NCBI GenBank assembly: GCA_904424815.1
Contig: CAJGBI010000001.1
Location: 1,259,671-1,323,670 of the forward strand
Direction of reading: 5' to 3'
DNA: 64,000 nt
DNA from: Puniceicoccaceae bacterium Marseille-Q1082
GTDB taxonomy: Bacteria; Verrucomicrobiota; Verrucomicrobiia; Opitutales; Intestinicryptomonadaceae
The notes under the pieces were generated by a model, which was not told the origin of the DNA, did not search any database, and saw nothing but the letters and a program-made list of their open reading frames with translations. Within the stretch, counting starts at the first letter, position 1. The number at the start of each line of letters is the position of its first letter. A program made the translations under genes and the position numbers. This document shows positions 41,567 to 50,786 of the stretch, in pieces.

Positions 41567-43108
41567 TTATTTAATTTCATAGTATGTAATTACCGGATGC
41601 GAGTTTCTGTATATTGTATATATTATTTTTTCTTTATTTACAAATTCTATCCTGCATTCTTGCCCATCCGGAAAAATTATGCGTTTGATTCTATTTTGCA
41701 TATCCGAATCTTGCTCGCATATTTCTATATTTCCATTTTTTAAAATTCGGCTTTCATAAGTGGTTAAGCCATTTTCAATAGTTTTCCGATGTTTGCCATT
41801 GGAGTCGTACATAAATTCTTTGATATCGCCTCGGGAGTTTATTTCGCGTATCAATTGACCTTTATCGTTATAAAACTTTGAAAGTTCCACTTTCCAATTC
41901 TTGCCATTTGCTAATTTCTTTTCGATTTTTCTAACTTTCATGGAGGCGTTTCCCGGGGTTCCAATATAGGAAATCCGAGTTTGTTCTCCGGTGTTCGGGT
42001 CCTGCGTGATTTTTACCGCATTGCGGGAATTGTAATCCCATATCTCGGCATATTTATACTCCGGCTTCTTGTAGCTTATTCTCGACTCTTGCGTTCGCTT
42101 TACGCTCTTTCTGTAAAATTCATATTTTTCATATTCGGGGTTTAATTTATCCAACAGCGGATTTCTCACCGCATACACTCCTCCGCTATCCGCAATTATT
42201 AACCCGCTCGCAGCGTCCCACTCTATGTATCCGCCGCTCTTGCCTTCCCTAAATACCTCTATCTTGTTTACAGGCACGTCTCTTTCGCCTTCCTTGCCGT
42301 CCGATGTCAGATATTTCCGCCCTTTCGCATCTTCTGCGGAATATTTATATTCCTCCACCGTGCCGTCGGTATAGGTTATTGACGATACCGATTTGTACAA
42401 CCCTCCTTGCTTGCTCGCACCGTCCGCGCCATAGGTATCGCAAGGCCCATACCTTATATTAATACTTTTTTTATCTTTCGGAAACGTTATCTTCTCCAAT
42501 AGCATATCGGAGTTATAGAATAGCCTCATCGCCTCCTCATTTTTCGTCGCGTTGTATATATATTGAGGTTTCCCTTTTGAATACACTATCCTGAATGTAT
42601 CGCCGCCATTCCCCGGACAAAAAGACGCCAATTTGCCATCTTTAAACCTGTATATGTGTTTCGGATCGTCTGTATTATTTATATCTATACCGCCTGCGCC
42701 TACGTTAAGCTTCCATCTGCCGGTCGTATTTAATATATATGTCTCTTTATATCCCTTCTCGGCTTTCGGCTCCCTATTAAACGTATATGTCCCGTAGTTG
42801 GGGCTCTTCCATATATAGCGGTTTTTGCTTTCCTGCGTTGCTTTCGTCTCAAAAAACGGTATTTCCCAATATATTCCCATGTATTTGGGCTCTATGCTCG
42901 GATCCGACGTAAACTTAAAATATATGTCAGCATCTTCGCCGCCTCCCAAGTCCATTTTGTAAATTATCTTGTCTATGCGCGCATATCCCTGGTAGTCGGA
43001 GTTGCCTATCGGTATCTGCCGCATAGACCGGCTCAACTGCCCATAAGCAGCAAATAGGGGCATTACCGCTACTCCCAACGCGCACAATAATGCAATTCCC
43101 CTATTCAT
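41567..43108 (-). CDS. Exported RHS/YD-like protein, cassette B
   Basis: 513 aa, paralogue of the protein at 34391-35944 along its whole length. Signal peptide 1-22 (LLCALGVAVMPLFAAYG|Q). Shared blocks include RQIPIGNSD, EPKYMGIYWEIPFFE, GYKETYILNTTG, SRISYKKPEYKYAEIWDYN, YIGTPGNA and EFMYDSNGKHRKTIE. Like its partner it has no toxin domain or RHS core-end motif. The N-terminal two-thirds is more GC-rich than the last third, so the copy may be a composite or partly adapted to the host. Starts 11 nt after the small peptide gene. Confidence 0.72.
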   Translation of the reverse strand: MNRGIALLCALGVAVMPLFAAYGQLSRSMRQIPIGNSDYQGYARIDKIIYKMDLGGGEDADIYFKFTSDPSIEPKYMGIYWEIPFFETKATQESKNRYIWKSPNYGTYTFNREPKAEKGYKETYILNTTGRWKLNVGAGGIDINNTDDPKHIYRFKDGKLASFCPGNGGDTFRIVYSKGKPQYIYNATKNEEAMRLFYNSDMLLEKITFPKDKKSINIRYGPCDTYGADGASKQGGLYKSVSSITYTDGTVEEYKYSAEDAKGRKYLTSDGKEGERDVPVNKIEVFREGKSGGYIEWDAASGLIIADSGGVYAVRNPLLDKLNPEYEKYEFYRKSVKRTQESRISYKKPEYKYAEIWDYNSRNAVKITQDPNTGEQTRISYIGTPGNASMKVRKIEKKLANGKNWKVELSKFYNDKGQLIREINSRGDIKEFMYDSNGKHRKTIENGLTTYESRILKNGNIEICEQDSDMQNRIKRIIFPDGQECRIEFVNKEKIIYTIYRNSHPVITYYEIK

Positions 43109-43119
43109 TTTATCAATAT

Positions 43120-43275
43120 CTATTCGCCCAATTCAACCGGCATACTGTCTCCACCGGGATTGCTTCCGCACCCGGGCGTCCCCTCCTCGCAAGGTTCGCA
43201 ATCCTCCCCAAATGCGCTCATCGCCAACACCCCTATCACGACCGACAATAATATTGCATTTAATTTCTTTTTCAT
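43120..43275 (-). CDS. Small exported Cys-containing peptide, cassette B
   Basis: 51 aa. Start MKKKLNAILLSVVIGVLAMS, cleavage at AFG|ED, mature peptide EDCEPCEEGTPGCGSNPGG followed by DSMPVELGE. Same length, gene position and ends as the cassette A peptide; the middle has been replaced (Pro/Asp in A, Cys/Gly/Glu in B). Twelve bases upstream and the first codons (GCGTATGGGCT then ATGAAAAAGAAATTA) are identical to cassette A. Too short for automatic calls but well supported by this conservation. Confidence 0.72.
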   Translation of the reverse strand: MKKKLNAILLSVVIGVLAMSAFGEDCEPCEEGTPGCGSNPGGDSMPVELGE

Positions 43276-43313
43276 AGCCCATACGCTTTATTAATTCGCT
43301 GATTAAAATATAA

Positions 43314-43342
43314 ATATATTGCACTAAATGGTCAACGCTTTT
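43314..43342 (-). promoter_or_regulatory. Candidate promoter of RHS cassette B
   Basis: On the minus strand TTGACC, 17 bp, TATATT, in the same AAAAAAAGCGTTG context as upstream of cassette A. Confidence 0.5.
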
Positions 43343-43775
43343 TTTGCGCAACTATTTACTTAGGTCGCCGTTTCTTCCTGTCTTACCTAAGTCAGTCTAT
43401 TATATAATTACATGATTAAAGATTACTTTCAAGAAGAAAATCTGCCTACATTTATTGTTCAAAATAATGCTGCGTTTTCCTGTATCATCACATGTAGATT
43501 ATATTTTGTAGAAAATATAACTTTGAAATCTACCTGAACGCTAAGGAAATATCACCCATTCTCTCTGATTCCACCGATAAATATACTCCCTCTTTCAAAA
43601 TTCTTGAATCGGATATTAGCTTAATTGACAGTTTATGCGCATTATCATGAAGCGGAATTGCAAAGATGACATTTCCTTATCAATTGGAAACCCGGGAAAA
43701 AGGCTACCGGCAGCATAAAAATGCATAATACGACAAATACAGCGATGCTATAAAAAACGCTTTCATTTTAGTTGA
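43343..43775. other. AT-rich gap between cassette B and the next exported gene
   Basis: No gene seen. An inverted repeat ACTTAGGT / ACCTAAGT lies at about 43357-43391, with about 18 bp between the arms. The rest is AT-rich and frames are short and broken; possibly decayed coding sequence. Confidence 0.4.
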
Positions 43776-44708
43776 TTAAAATATTTCGCTTATAATTTCT
43801 TTTGCATTGCGTAATAAATTTGATTGGCTTCCGGTATTTAGCTTAGAATTGCGTTCATTTATCGACGTAGAAGACATATCAGGGATTTTCACAATATTCT
43901 CAAGATATTTTGCCTCCTCCATGGTTGGTATGCCGTTTTCGCAATTATAGTTCTTTGCCGGATTGAAGCGCATATCTATAAACTTATAGCTCCCCAACCC
44001 CTTTACATTAAAACATTCATATATATTATTTGGCACATTCTTAGAGGTTAAAATAAAAGTATATGTTTTCCGTATGACCGATTTATCCTTATAAAAATAA
44101 TCTACTTTTACTTTAAAAGGCATAGTATTGTTTTTAGGCAAAAAAATAGCGCGTATAAACAATTCTCCACTGCTGTTTTTCATTACATCAAATTGATTTA
44201 TTTTCTTCTTATCAGAATAGACGACGTATGTATAACTGCCGCAACTAAAAGTTAGGCATGAAGTTGTAATATCAATACCATCTTTCTCTTGCACATATTT
44301 ATAAACATTGGCGAGAATAGAGCGGGGATCTATTGTCAGCGCTACAATATTATATAGAGATAAATCAAAAAAACCAGGGGAATCAGCAGGAAATATATTA
44401 GCCAGCCTTACATCATCAATCAAATCAACTCTATATTCACCAATATCATATAATGTTAGATTATTTGGGGCTTTGGGGTTATAAAACATATACTTGCCAT
44501 CGGAATAAAGCACATAATGTTCGTTAACGATTTCCCTCGGTTCTTTCGCGTTTAGTAATTCCGGTTGTAAAAAGCAAATCTCTTCTTTTACCTTTAAGGC
44601 AAAATTTGCCCTTTCAAAAACGCCAATGAAATCTAAATTGTCAGAAACGGCGAAGACGTTGCTTATGCCTTTTAGCAATATTAGCACAAAAATTATATTC
44701 TTTTTCAT
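43776..44708 (-). CDS. Exported protein of unknown function, island edge
   Basis: 310 aa from the ATG at 44708; an upstream in-frame start would precede the signal peptide MKKNIIFVLILLKGISNVFA|VSD. The mature part has a beta-rich centre (YVLYSDGKYMFYNPKAPN, LTLYDIGEYRVDLIDDV, CLTFSCGSYTYVVYSDKKK) and a Ser/Asn-rich end. It may be distantly related to the exported protein at 36350-37276. It stands alone, separated from cassette B by about 500 bp. Confidence 0.62.
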   Translation of the reverse strand: MKKNIIFVLILLKGISNVFAVSDNLDFIGVFERANFALKVKEEICFLQPELLNAKEPREIVNEHYVLYSDGKYMFYNPKAPNNLTLYDIGEYRVDLIDDVRLANIFPADSPGFFDLSLYNIVALTIDPRSILANVYKYVQEKDGIDITTSCLTFSCGSYTYVVYSDKKKINQFDVMKNSSGELFIRAIFLPKNNTMPFKVKVDYFYKDKSVIRKTYTFILTSKNVPNNIYECFNVKGLGSYKFIDMRFNPAKNYNCENGIPTMEEAKYLENIVKIPDMSSTSINERNSKLNTGSQSNLLRNAKEIISEIF

Positions 44709-45356
44709 AAATTGTTCGGGAGATTTTGCGAGGTTTATCCCCACATGAAAGTTGGTCTATAAATGCAAATTAGGCAGTTCTTGACGTTATAAGCGCTCAT
44801 GCACATGAAGCGGCGAAGCCTGAAATCAAAATACTGACAATAATTTGCCGCACTATTTATTGCCTGCCTTACGGAGCAAAAAATTTTACTACACGCACAT
44901 CACATTGCGCGCTAACTATTTCAATGGGGCACACCTTTATCCTATATAATCGATAGTAACGGCAACACATGTAGCCTTCCGTTGCGTACGTTCCTTTTGA
45001 ATTATTATAGGCTGCACAAGATATTTCATATAATGTAGTTTAACTTTTAATATGCATATCGTCAAGAGCTTTTATTATCTGCGACAATACGATATATATA
45101 ATACAAAGCAAATAATTGAATCCAGGTTTTGGATAATTCATACTTTCCAAGCCCAATTGGCATTGCAATACCGGAGAAGGCTATGGACACATATTTGTTC
45201 CAGCACAATCATCACACTTGTTCTTTGGCTTAAATACTGCTTAGCGTAAATCAAAAAAAAAGAAATCACGAAACCCGCACGTCTGCCTAATCCGTGCGGA
45301 CCATGCCACGCCTGCCGCAAGGCCCCATACGGGCGTTCCGCTCCGGCAAACGGCTT
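44709..45356. other. Gap at the right edge of the AT-rich island
   Basis: No convincing gene, repeat or RNA. Composition returns from AT-rich to GC-rich at about 45290, next to the uvrA-like gene, marking the island boundary. No tRNA or direct repeat that could serve as an attachment site was seen here. Confidence 0.45.
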
Positions 45357-47831
45357 TTACAGAAACTTTCCCGTCCGGCTTTCAGGGGAATTTTTTATAT
45401 CTTCGGGGGTTCCCGCCGCCACTATCCTCCCTCCGTCGCCGCCTCCGCCGGGCCCCATGTCTATTATGTAGTCGGCGTTGCGGATTACATCCAAATCGTG
45501 TTCTATGACCACTATCGTCGCCCCGTTTTCGACGAGCCTCTGGAATACCCCGAGCAGCGTCCGGACATCGAGCGGGTGGAGACCGATAGTGGGCTCGTCG
45601 AATATGAATACGGAATCCGACTGCGTCTTGCCCATTTCGCCCGCGAGCTTCAGCCTCTGCGCCTCTCCGCCGGAAAGGCTCGGCGTGTCCTCGCCGAGCG
45701 TAAGATAGCCGAGCCCCATGTCGCATAGCGTCCGCAGCCGCTGGCATACCGTTTTCATTCCGGCGCACGCGGAGAGCGCGCCGAGGGCGTCCATAGCCAT
45801 TATTTCCGGCAGCGAAAACTCCCCGCCCTTCCCCGAATACTTTATATTATGCGCCTCCTTCGAATAGCGCGACCCTCCGCACTCGGGGCACGGTATATCC
45901 ACGTCCGGCAGAAACTGCACGTCGAGGCTTATGACGCCCGTGCCGTCGCACATCGGGCAGCGCAATTTGCCCGTGTTGTATGAGAAGTCGCCCGCGCCGT
46001 GCCCGAGCCGCCTGGCGTCGGGGGTTTTCGCAAAAATCTTGCGCAGCTCGTCGTGCACGTTTACGTAGGTCGCCACGGTAGAGCGGACGTTGACACCGAT
46101 GGGGGCGGCGTCGATGAGCTTGACGCGCGCGATGCCGCCAGCCTCGAGGAACGCGACATGTTCCGGCAGCCCCCGCCCCGCAAGCCGCGCGGACAGAGCC
46201 GGAGCGAGGCTCTCGAGAACGAAAGTCGTCTTGCCCGAACCCGACACGCCGGAAACCGCCGTCAGCCTGCCTTTCGGAATCTCGGCTGAAAGCGGCTTTA
46301 CGGTGTGGATTGCGCGCGTTGAAATGCGGATTGCCCCGTTTGAGAAAATCTCGGCGGCGCCCGCACGGGGCCTCGCCCTGACTTCCGCCGCGCCCGACAG
46401 AAACGCCCCTATCCGCGACTCCGGATTTTTTTCGATGTCGGCAACCGTCCCTTCGGCGATTACGCGCCCGCCGTCCGCCCCCGCCCCGGGGCCCATCTCA
46501 ACGAGCCAGTCGGCGGAGGACAGTATCTGCGCGTCGTGGTCGACAAAGGCGACCGAATTTCCGTCGGCGACCAAATCGCGCATGACGCCTTTCAACCCTT
46601 CGACATTCGACGGGTGCAGGCCTATGGACGGCTCGTCCAAAACGTACAATACGCCCGTCGTGCGGTTGCGGACTGCGCGCGCGAGGTACATTCGCTGGCG
46701 CTCTCCGGTGGAAAGCGTTGAGGAGGCGCGGTCGAGGCATAGGTACCCGAGCCCCAGATCGAGCAGCCGCCCCGCGGCGACTTTGAACGACGCGCAAATG
46801 CTCTCCGCCATGGGTCGCATCTCAGCGGGGAGCGAATCCGGAACGCCCTCCGCCCAATCCGACGCCTCCGAGAGCGTCATCTTGCACGCCGCGTCGAGCG
46901 ATATGCCGCGCAGCTTCGGCGCGCGCGCGGCGGGACACAAGCGCGTTCCTCCGCAATCCGGGCAGACGTCGCGCTTCAAAAATTTTTCGACGCGCTTCAT
47001 TCCCTTTTCGTCCTTCACCTTGGCGAGAGCGTTCTCGACCGTGTACACCGCGTTGTAGTAGGTGAAGTCGAGCTCGCCCGCCTGGTTGGACTTCCTGGCC
47101 TTGTAGAGAATGTGCCTCTTTTCGGCGGGGCCGTCGAAGACGATCTTCCGCTCGCTCTCGGTGAGCTCCCTGAACGGGACGTCGGTGCGGACGCCCATCG
47201 CGCGGCAGACGTCTGTCATAAGCGACCACATCAGGGAATTCCACGGAGCGACGGCGCCCTCGTCTATCGAGAGCGACTCGTCCGGAACGAGTGTAGACCT
47301 GTCGACTGTCCAAACCGCGCCCGTCCCGTCGCAAGTCCGGCACGCGCCGCGGCTGTTGAACGCGAGCTCCTCCGCCGACGGCGCGTAAAACTTCGCCCCG
47401 CATTCGGGGCATTCGAGCTCCCTGCCGGCGGCGACCGCGAGCGACGGCGCGAGATAGTGGCCGTTTGGGCACCTGTGGCTGGCGAGCCTCGAAAACATCA
47501 GGCGCAGGCTGTTCAAAAGCTCCGTCCCCGTGCCGAAAGTGCTGCGGATCCCCGGAACCGCTGGGCGCTGGTGGAGGGCGAGGGCGGCGGGGACATACAG
47601 AACCTCGTCGACCTGCGCGCCGGCGGCCTGCGTCATGCGCCGCCGCGTGTAGGTGGAGAGCGAATCGAGGTATCGGCGCGACCCCTCCGCGTACAGGACG
47701 CCGAGCGCGAGCGAAGATTTCCCCGAGCCCGAAACTCCGGCAATGCCCACGATTTTGTTAAGCGGTATGTCTACGTCCACATTTCTTAGATTGTGCACGC
47801 GCGCGCCGCGAATCTTTATTTTGTCTACCAT
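45357..47831 (-). CDS. UvrA-like ABC protein, short (UvrA2) class
   Basis: 824 aa, shorter than true UvrA (about 940). Two ABC modules: Walker [12 protein letters not shown] near 33-43 and a second [11 protein letters not shown] near 530; signatures [14 protein letters not shown] and [16 protein letters not shown]; Walker [15 protein letters not shown] and [13 protein letters not shown]. Zinc modules [19 protein letters not shown] and CPMCDGTG are present. The UvrB-interaction region seems reduced, as in UvrA2 proteins linked to tolerance of DNA-intercalating drugs. Stand-alone gene at the right border of the island; a second, true uvrA is expected elsewhere. Confidence 0.9.
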   Translation of the reverse strand: MVDKIKIRGARVHNLRNVDVDIPLNKIVGIAGVSGSGKSSLALGVLYAEGSRRYLDSLSTYTRRRMTQAAGAQVDEVLYVPAALALHQRPAVPGIRSTFGTGTELLNSLRLMFSRLASHRCPNGHYLAPSLAVAAGRELECPECGAKFYAPSAEELAFNSRGACRTCDGTGAVWTVDRSTLVPDESLSIDEGAVAPWNSLMWSLMTDVCRAMGVRTDVPFRELTESERKIVFDGPAEKRHILYKARKSNQAGELDFTYYNAVYTVENALAKVKDEKGMKRVEKFLKRDVCPDCGGTRLCPAARAPKLRGISLDAACKMTLSEASDWAEGVPDSLPAEMRPMAESICASFKVAAGRLLDLGLGYLCLDRASSTLSTGERQRMYLARAVRNRTTGVLYVLDEPSIGLHPSNVEGLKGVMRDLVADGNSVAFVDHDAQILSSADWLVEMGPGAGADGGRVIAEGTVADIEKNPESRIGAFLSGAAEVRARPRAGAAEIFSNGAIRISTRAIHTVKPLSAEIPKGRLTAVSGVSGSGKTTFVLESLAPALSARLAGRGLPEHVAFLEAGGIARVKLIDAAPIGVNVRSTVATYVNVHDELRKIFAKTPDARRLGHGAGDFSYNTGKLRCPMCDGTGVISLDVQFLPDVDIPCPECGGSRYSKEAHNIKYSGKGGEFSLPEIMAMDALGALSACAGMKTVCQRLRTLCDMGLGYLTLGEDTPSLSGGEAQRLKLAGEMGKTQSDSVFIFDEPTIGLHPLDVRTLLGVFQRLVENGATIVVIEHDLDVIRNADYIIDMGPGGGGDGGRIVAAGTPEDIKNSPESRTGKFL

Positions 47832-48031
47832 AAAAAAATTTCGTTGGCGGATGGACGTTCGCCCCCAATCGGGGCGAACAGGCGGAAAGTTTTAGGGCAA
47901 ACCCGCAAAAAATCCACAAAATTATCCGGCGGACGGCGCGCAATGCGCGGAAAAAATTTTGCAAAAAAAAACGCCGAAGCCTCGGGAAACCGAAAGATTT
48001 TCACGCGCCCGGGCGGACTGATTTCAACTCA

Positions 48032-48069
48032 GGGAAAAGAAACGCCCGCGCCGGAAAGCGGCGCGGGCG
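48032..48069 (-). terminator. Terminator of the imelysin gene
   Basis: On the minus strand CGCCCGCGCC (48060-48069) pairs with GGCGCGGGCG (48043-48052) across a 7-nt loop, followed by a T-rich run, about 40 nt after the stop. Confidence 0.8.
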
Positions 48070-48109
48070 CGGAACTACAACAGACAGACAGTTCCCAAAC
48101 GGCAATATT

Positions 48110-49207
48110 TTATTTCGAGACGAGCTCCTGCGCTTTTGCCAGAGCTTCCGAAAGCTCTTCGCACGCGGATATGGCGGCGTTCAAGGCGTCCTTGTCGCCG
48201 AGGCTCCGGCTAAGCGGCTTCTTAAAGGCGTCGAGCGCGCCGAGAACCTTTTCTATCGAAGCCTTCACTTTCGCGTCGGCATCGGGGGACTTGGCGGCGG
48301 CGACGGGCGAAATCTTTTCGTAGGAGGCGCGCACGCTCAATATGTTGTCGCGGCAGTCCTCGAGCGATGTGAGGCTGTATAGCGATTCGCATTCCTTCGG
48401 GTCGCCGGACTTTGCCGGGCCGCCTATCTTCGACTCCGCGAGCTCCGTCACGATGTCAACGCACCCCTGCACGATTTCTTCGAGAGCCTCCGCCTGCGAA
48501 CCGTAGCGGCTGCCGGATTTTCCGGCCTTCTTGATCTCGGCGGCGTACGGCTTTCCGACTTCGATTTCCGCCTCTTCAAGGTATTTGGCCTTCTCTTCCG
48601 AGAGCGCGCCGGAACCGGCCCACCACGCTTCGAGCGCAATGCAGTCTTCCGCTATGACGCGGGACGCCGCCGCAAGATACGCCATCTGTCCCTTGGTTAT
48701 GTCGGATGCCTTGCGGGGCTTGCCGTCGCGGTAGAGCAGGTACTCGACCGCGTGGAATCCGCGCAGCGCGGCGCCGAGATAGTCGCGCACATAGCCCGCG
48801 TCTATTTCGAGCTTGCCGGAGTCAATCTGTGCGAGCACGGCGTCGAGCTGAACCCTGTCGAGCGGCCAGGAGTCGAGCTTCGGGTCGAGGCTCGCGAAAG
48901 CGGCGGGGCCGAACAGAAATGATTCGCTGAGCTCCCACTGCTTTCTGACCTCCTTCCAGCGGCCGGCGGCTTCGGCGACTTTGGCGTCGGAGGGGTCTTT
49001 CTTCAAAGACTCAACCGCCTTGTCGAGTTTTACGGCGGCGGCGCCCATTTTGGAGTATGTGGCGACGACGACATTGTCCGCGTAGTCGGCGAGGGCCGAT
49101 TCAACCTCCGCGGGGGTCTGCGCGAACGCCGCCGCCGCAAACGCCGCGCTCCCGAGGGAGAGCGCCAGTTTTTGTAACAACGAGTTTTTTTTCGATTCTA
49201 TTTTCAT
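48110..49207 (-). CDS. Imelysin-family exported protein
   Basis: 365 aa. Signal peptide 1-29 (SLGSAAFAAAAFA|Q). An all-helical imelysin domain follows, with WKEVRKQWELSESFLFGP, WPLDRVQLDAVL and the GxHxxE motif GFHAVE (G150, H152, E155). Imelysin-like proteins are periplasmic or outer-membrane and linked to iron acquisition; the GxHxxE motif is proposed to take part in metal binding. Two near-identical operator-like repeats over the promoter support metal-dependent control. No neighbouring transport gene. Confidence 0.9.
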   Translation of the reverse strand: MKIESKKNSLLQKLALSLGSAAFAAAAFAQTPAEVESALADYADNVVVATYSKMGAAAVKLDKAVESLKKDPSDAKVAEAAGRWKEVRKQWELSESFLFGPAAFASLDPKLDSWPLDRVQLDAVLAQIDSGKLEIDAGYVRDYLGAALRGFHAVEYLLYRDGKPRKASDITKGQMAYLAAASRVIAEDCIALEAWWAGSGALSEEKAKYLEEAEIEVGKPYAAEIKKAGKSGSRYGSQAEALEEIVQGCVDIVTELAESKIGGPAKSGDPKECESLYSLTSLEDCRDNILSVRASYEKISPVAAAKSPDADAKVKASIEKVLGALDAFKKPLSRSLGDKDALNAAISACEELSEALAKAQELVSK

Positions 49208-49276
49208 TTTTGCGTGTGGAAAAATTTTTTTCGCTTTTCAAAGGCGCCCAGCGAAGAACAGGCGTTCCTTTAAAAA

Positions 49277-49340
49277 AGTTAGCTTAAACTAACTTTTCCA
49301 ATAAGGCGGCGTCAAGCAAAAATGTTAGTTTATTCTAACT
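49277..49340 (-). promoter_or_regulatory. Promoter with two metalloregulator-like boxes upstream of imelysin
   Basis: Box 1 AAGTTAGCTTAAACTAACTT (49277-49296) and box 2 TGTTAGTTTATTCTAACT (49323-49340) share TTAG-N6-CTAA. Reading on the minus strand, TTGACG and a 17-bp spacer place the -10 (TTAGTT) inside box 1, while box 2 lies upstream of the -35. The half-site is reminiscent of DtxR/MntR-type boxes; repression by iron or manganese is inferred. Confidence 0.6.
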
Positions 49341-49936
49341 TTTCACCCCTCCCTTTCCGGACTGGACGAATTTCCAGCTCCGCGCGCAATGCGCCCACGG
49401 ATTTTAACCTTCGCTTCGGCGCAAGCGGCAAACCGCAAAACGGCGCGCAAAATTCAGCCGCCGCCCGCCGGCAAAAAACGGAAAATTCCAATCCGGATTG
49501 CCTTCCGCAAAGCTTTTGCACAGCGCGGACAAACCGGCGGAAGCGGAATTTTCCGCTTTCGCGCTTAAAATCGAACCATTCCCAAGCGTTCGCCGCGCCG
49601 CAAAATGTTTGCCTTCGCCCCGAAGAACTCCGCAAAGACGAACTGGTTTTTCCAAAAGCCGGATGCCCGCCCATGAAACCTTCCCGCGCAGGACGCAAAA
49701 TTCTTGCCGCATCGCCGGGCAGCGCGCATTTCCAACGGAATGCGCCCATGCGAAATTTCACTCTAAAAAACGCGCAAACAACGCGCAGGAAAGGCGGCGC
49801 GGCGGCGTTTATTGCCGGATTCGCCAAACGCCCTGTCCTGCGCCGCCCGAACGCCCCAAAAAAACGCCCGCTTTCGCGGTTTCCGAAAGCGGGCGCGACG
49901 GGCGGGAAAGCGGGCTTTGCGCCCCCGCCAAAAGTC
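49341..49936. other. Gap of about 600 bp, no gene supported
   Basis: Open frames on both strands (up to about 165 codons) are Arg/Ala/Pro-rich without domain, signal or ribosome site. The only structure is the terminator of the next minus-strand gene at its right end. Confidence 0.5.
49855..49895 (-). terminator. Intrinsic terminator of the C39-like gene
   Basis: CGCCCGCTTTCG (49865-49876) and its perfect 12-bp complement (49884-49895), with a T run on the minus strand, about 42 nt after the stop. Confidence 0.88.
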
Positions 49937-50674
49937 TCAATACCTCAATATGTACCCGTTGAGCAGCAAATTTTTCAACTCCCGCTCCGTAATCCACACG
50001 GGCTTCCTGGAGAGACCCGCAACGAGGTATTCGTCAGTCCTTTTGTTGAAACCCAAAAGCAGCGCCGAAGAAAACATCCTGTCGCGCGAGCCGGCAATCT
50101 TCTTCTTTTCGAGCTTCCGCAGCGACTTCGACCACTCGTCGGGAGACTTCGCAGAACTCCTCTCCGCAAGGCGCGCGGTAAAGTCGCCCTGATACAAGTC
50201 GGAATTCGCCATCCAGCAGAGAATCGGAATGCCGTCTTCAATCCTCTGGCGGAAGTTGTTTGCCGTAAACCCGACTTTCTGCAAGCCCATATTTTTGGAG
50301 GCAAGATACCTGTTCGCGCCTCCGATCAGCCCGTCGATCGGAACGCTGCTCTTGCGGTTGCCCTTCTTGTCCACAGCGCCGGTGGCCTTGTTCATAGATT
50401 CGTCGAGCTTCTCAAAATCGAGATCCTTGTCCACGTATGAAATGAACACGAGCATCGACGGCCTCACAACATCCACATTTTTCAGCTTGGAGCTGTCAGG
50501 CATAGGAAGCTTGTTTATGAACACGTCGCCAAACTGGTTGGTTTCTACGCGGGTTTTAAATTCCTGCTTCAAATCGGCCTTCAGTTTCGCGGCGTCCGCA
50601 TTGCCGGCCGCCCAAAGACCCGGGAATGGAAGAGATGCAAAAAGCAAACAGGTAAAAATAGTTTTTATTTTCAT
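49937..50674 (-). CDS. Exported protein, possibly a C39-peptidase-like fold without catalytic Cys
   Basis: 245 aa from the ATG at 50674, which has an AAGGAG ribosome site and starts the signal peptide (IKTIFTCLLFASLPFPGLWA|A). VVRPSMLVFISYVDKDLDFEKL near 65-86 looks like the first helix of a C39-type papain-like fold but has Arg-Pro-Ser where the Cys would be; FRQRIEDGIPILCWM and LLLGFNKRTDEYLVAG match the later strands, without a His. This assignment is tentative; it could equally be an unrelated exported protein. Own terminator; no operon partner. Confidence 0.55.
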   Translation of the reverse strand: MKIKTIFTCLLFASLPFPGLWAAGNADAAKLKADLKQEFKTRVETNQFGDVFINKLPMPDSSKLKNVDVVRPSMLVFISYVDKDLDFEKLDESMNKATGAVDKKGNRKSSVPIDGLIGGANRYLASKNMGLQKVGFTANNFRQRIEDGIPILCWMANSDLYQGDFTARLAERSSAKSPDEWSKSLRKLEKKKIAGSRDRMFSSALLLGFNKRTDEYLVAGLSRKPVWITERELKNLLLNGYILRY

Positions 50675-50786
50675 ATGTAATCTCCTTTTAAAGGGAAAAA
50701 AACAGATTTTCGGGAAAAAGTCAACCAATTATTAAACCGGCGGCCGCCCCTCCGCCTCAAATGCGCGATAAAGGGAAGCGCTGCGG

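Noticed and set aside
43357-43391. CRISPR or attachment repeat suggested by ACTTAGGT...ACCTAAGT
   Set aside because: A single inverted repeat, not repeated elsewhere in the window; no spacer array or integrase gene.
45052-45249. 65-codon plus-strand frame at the island edge
   Set aside because: No signal peptide or ribosome site, AT-rich region with many short chance frames, no homologue elsewhere in the island.
49330-49827. 165-codon frame between the imelysin and C39-like genes
   Set aside because: Low-complexity basic composition, overlapping open frames on the other strand, no start signals.
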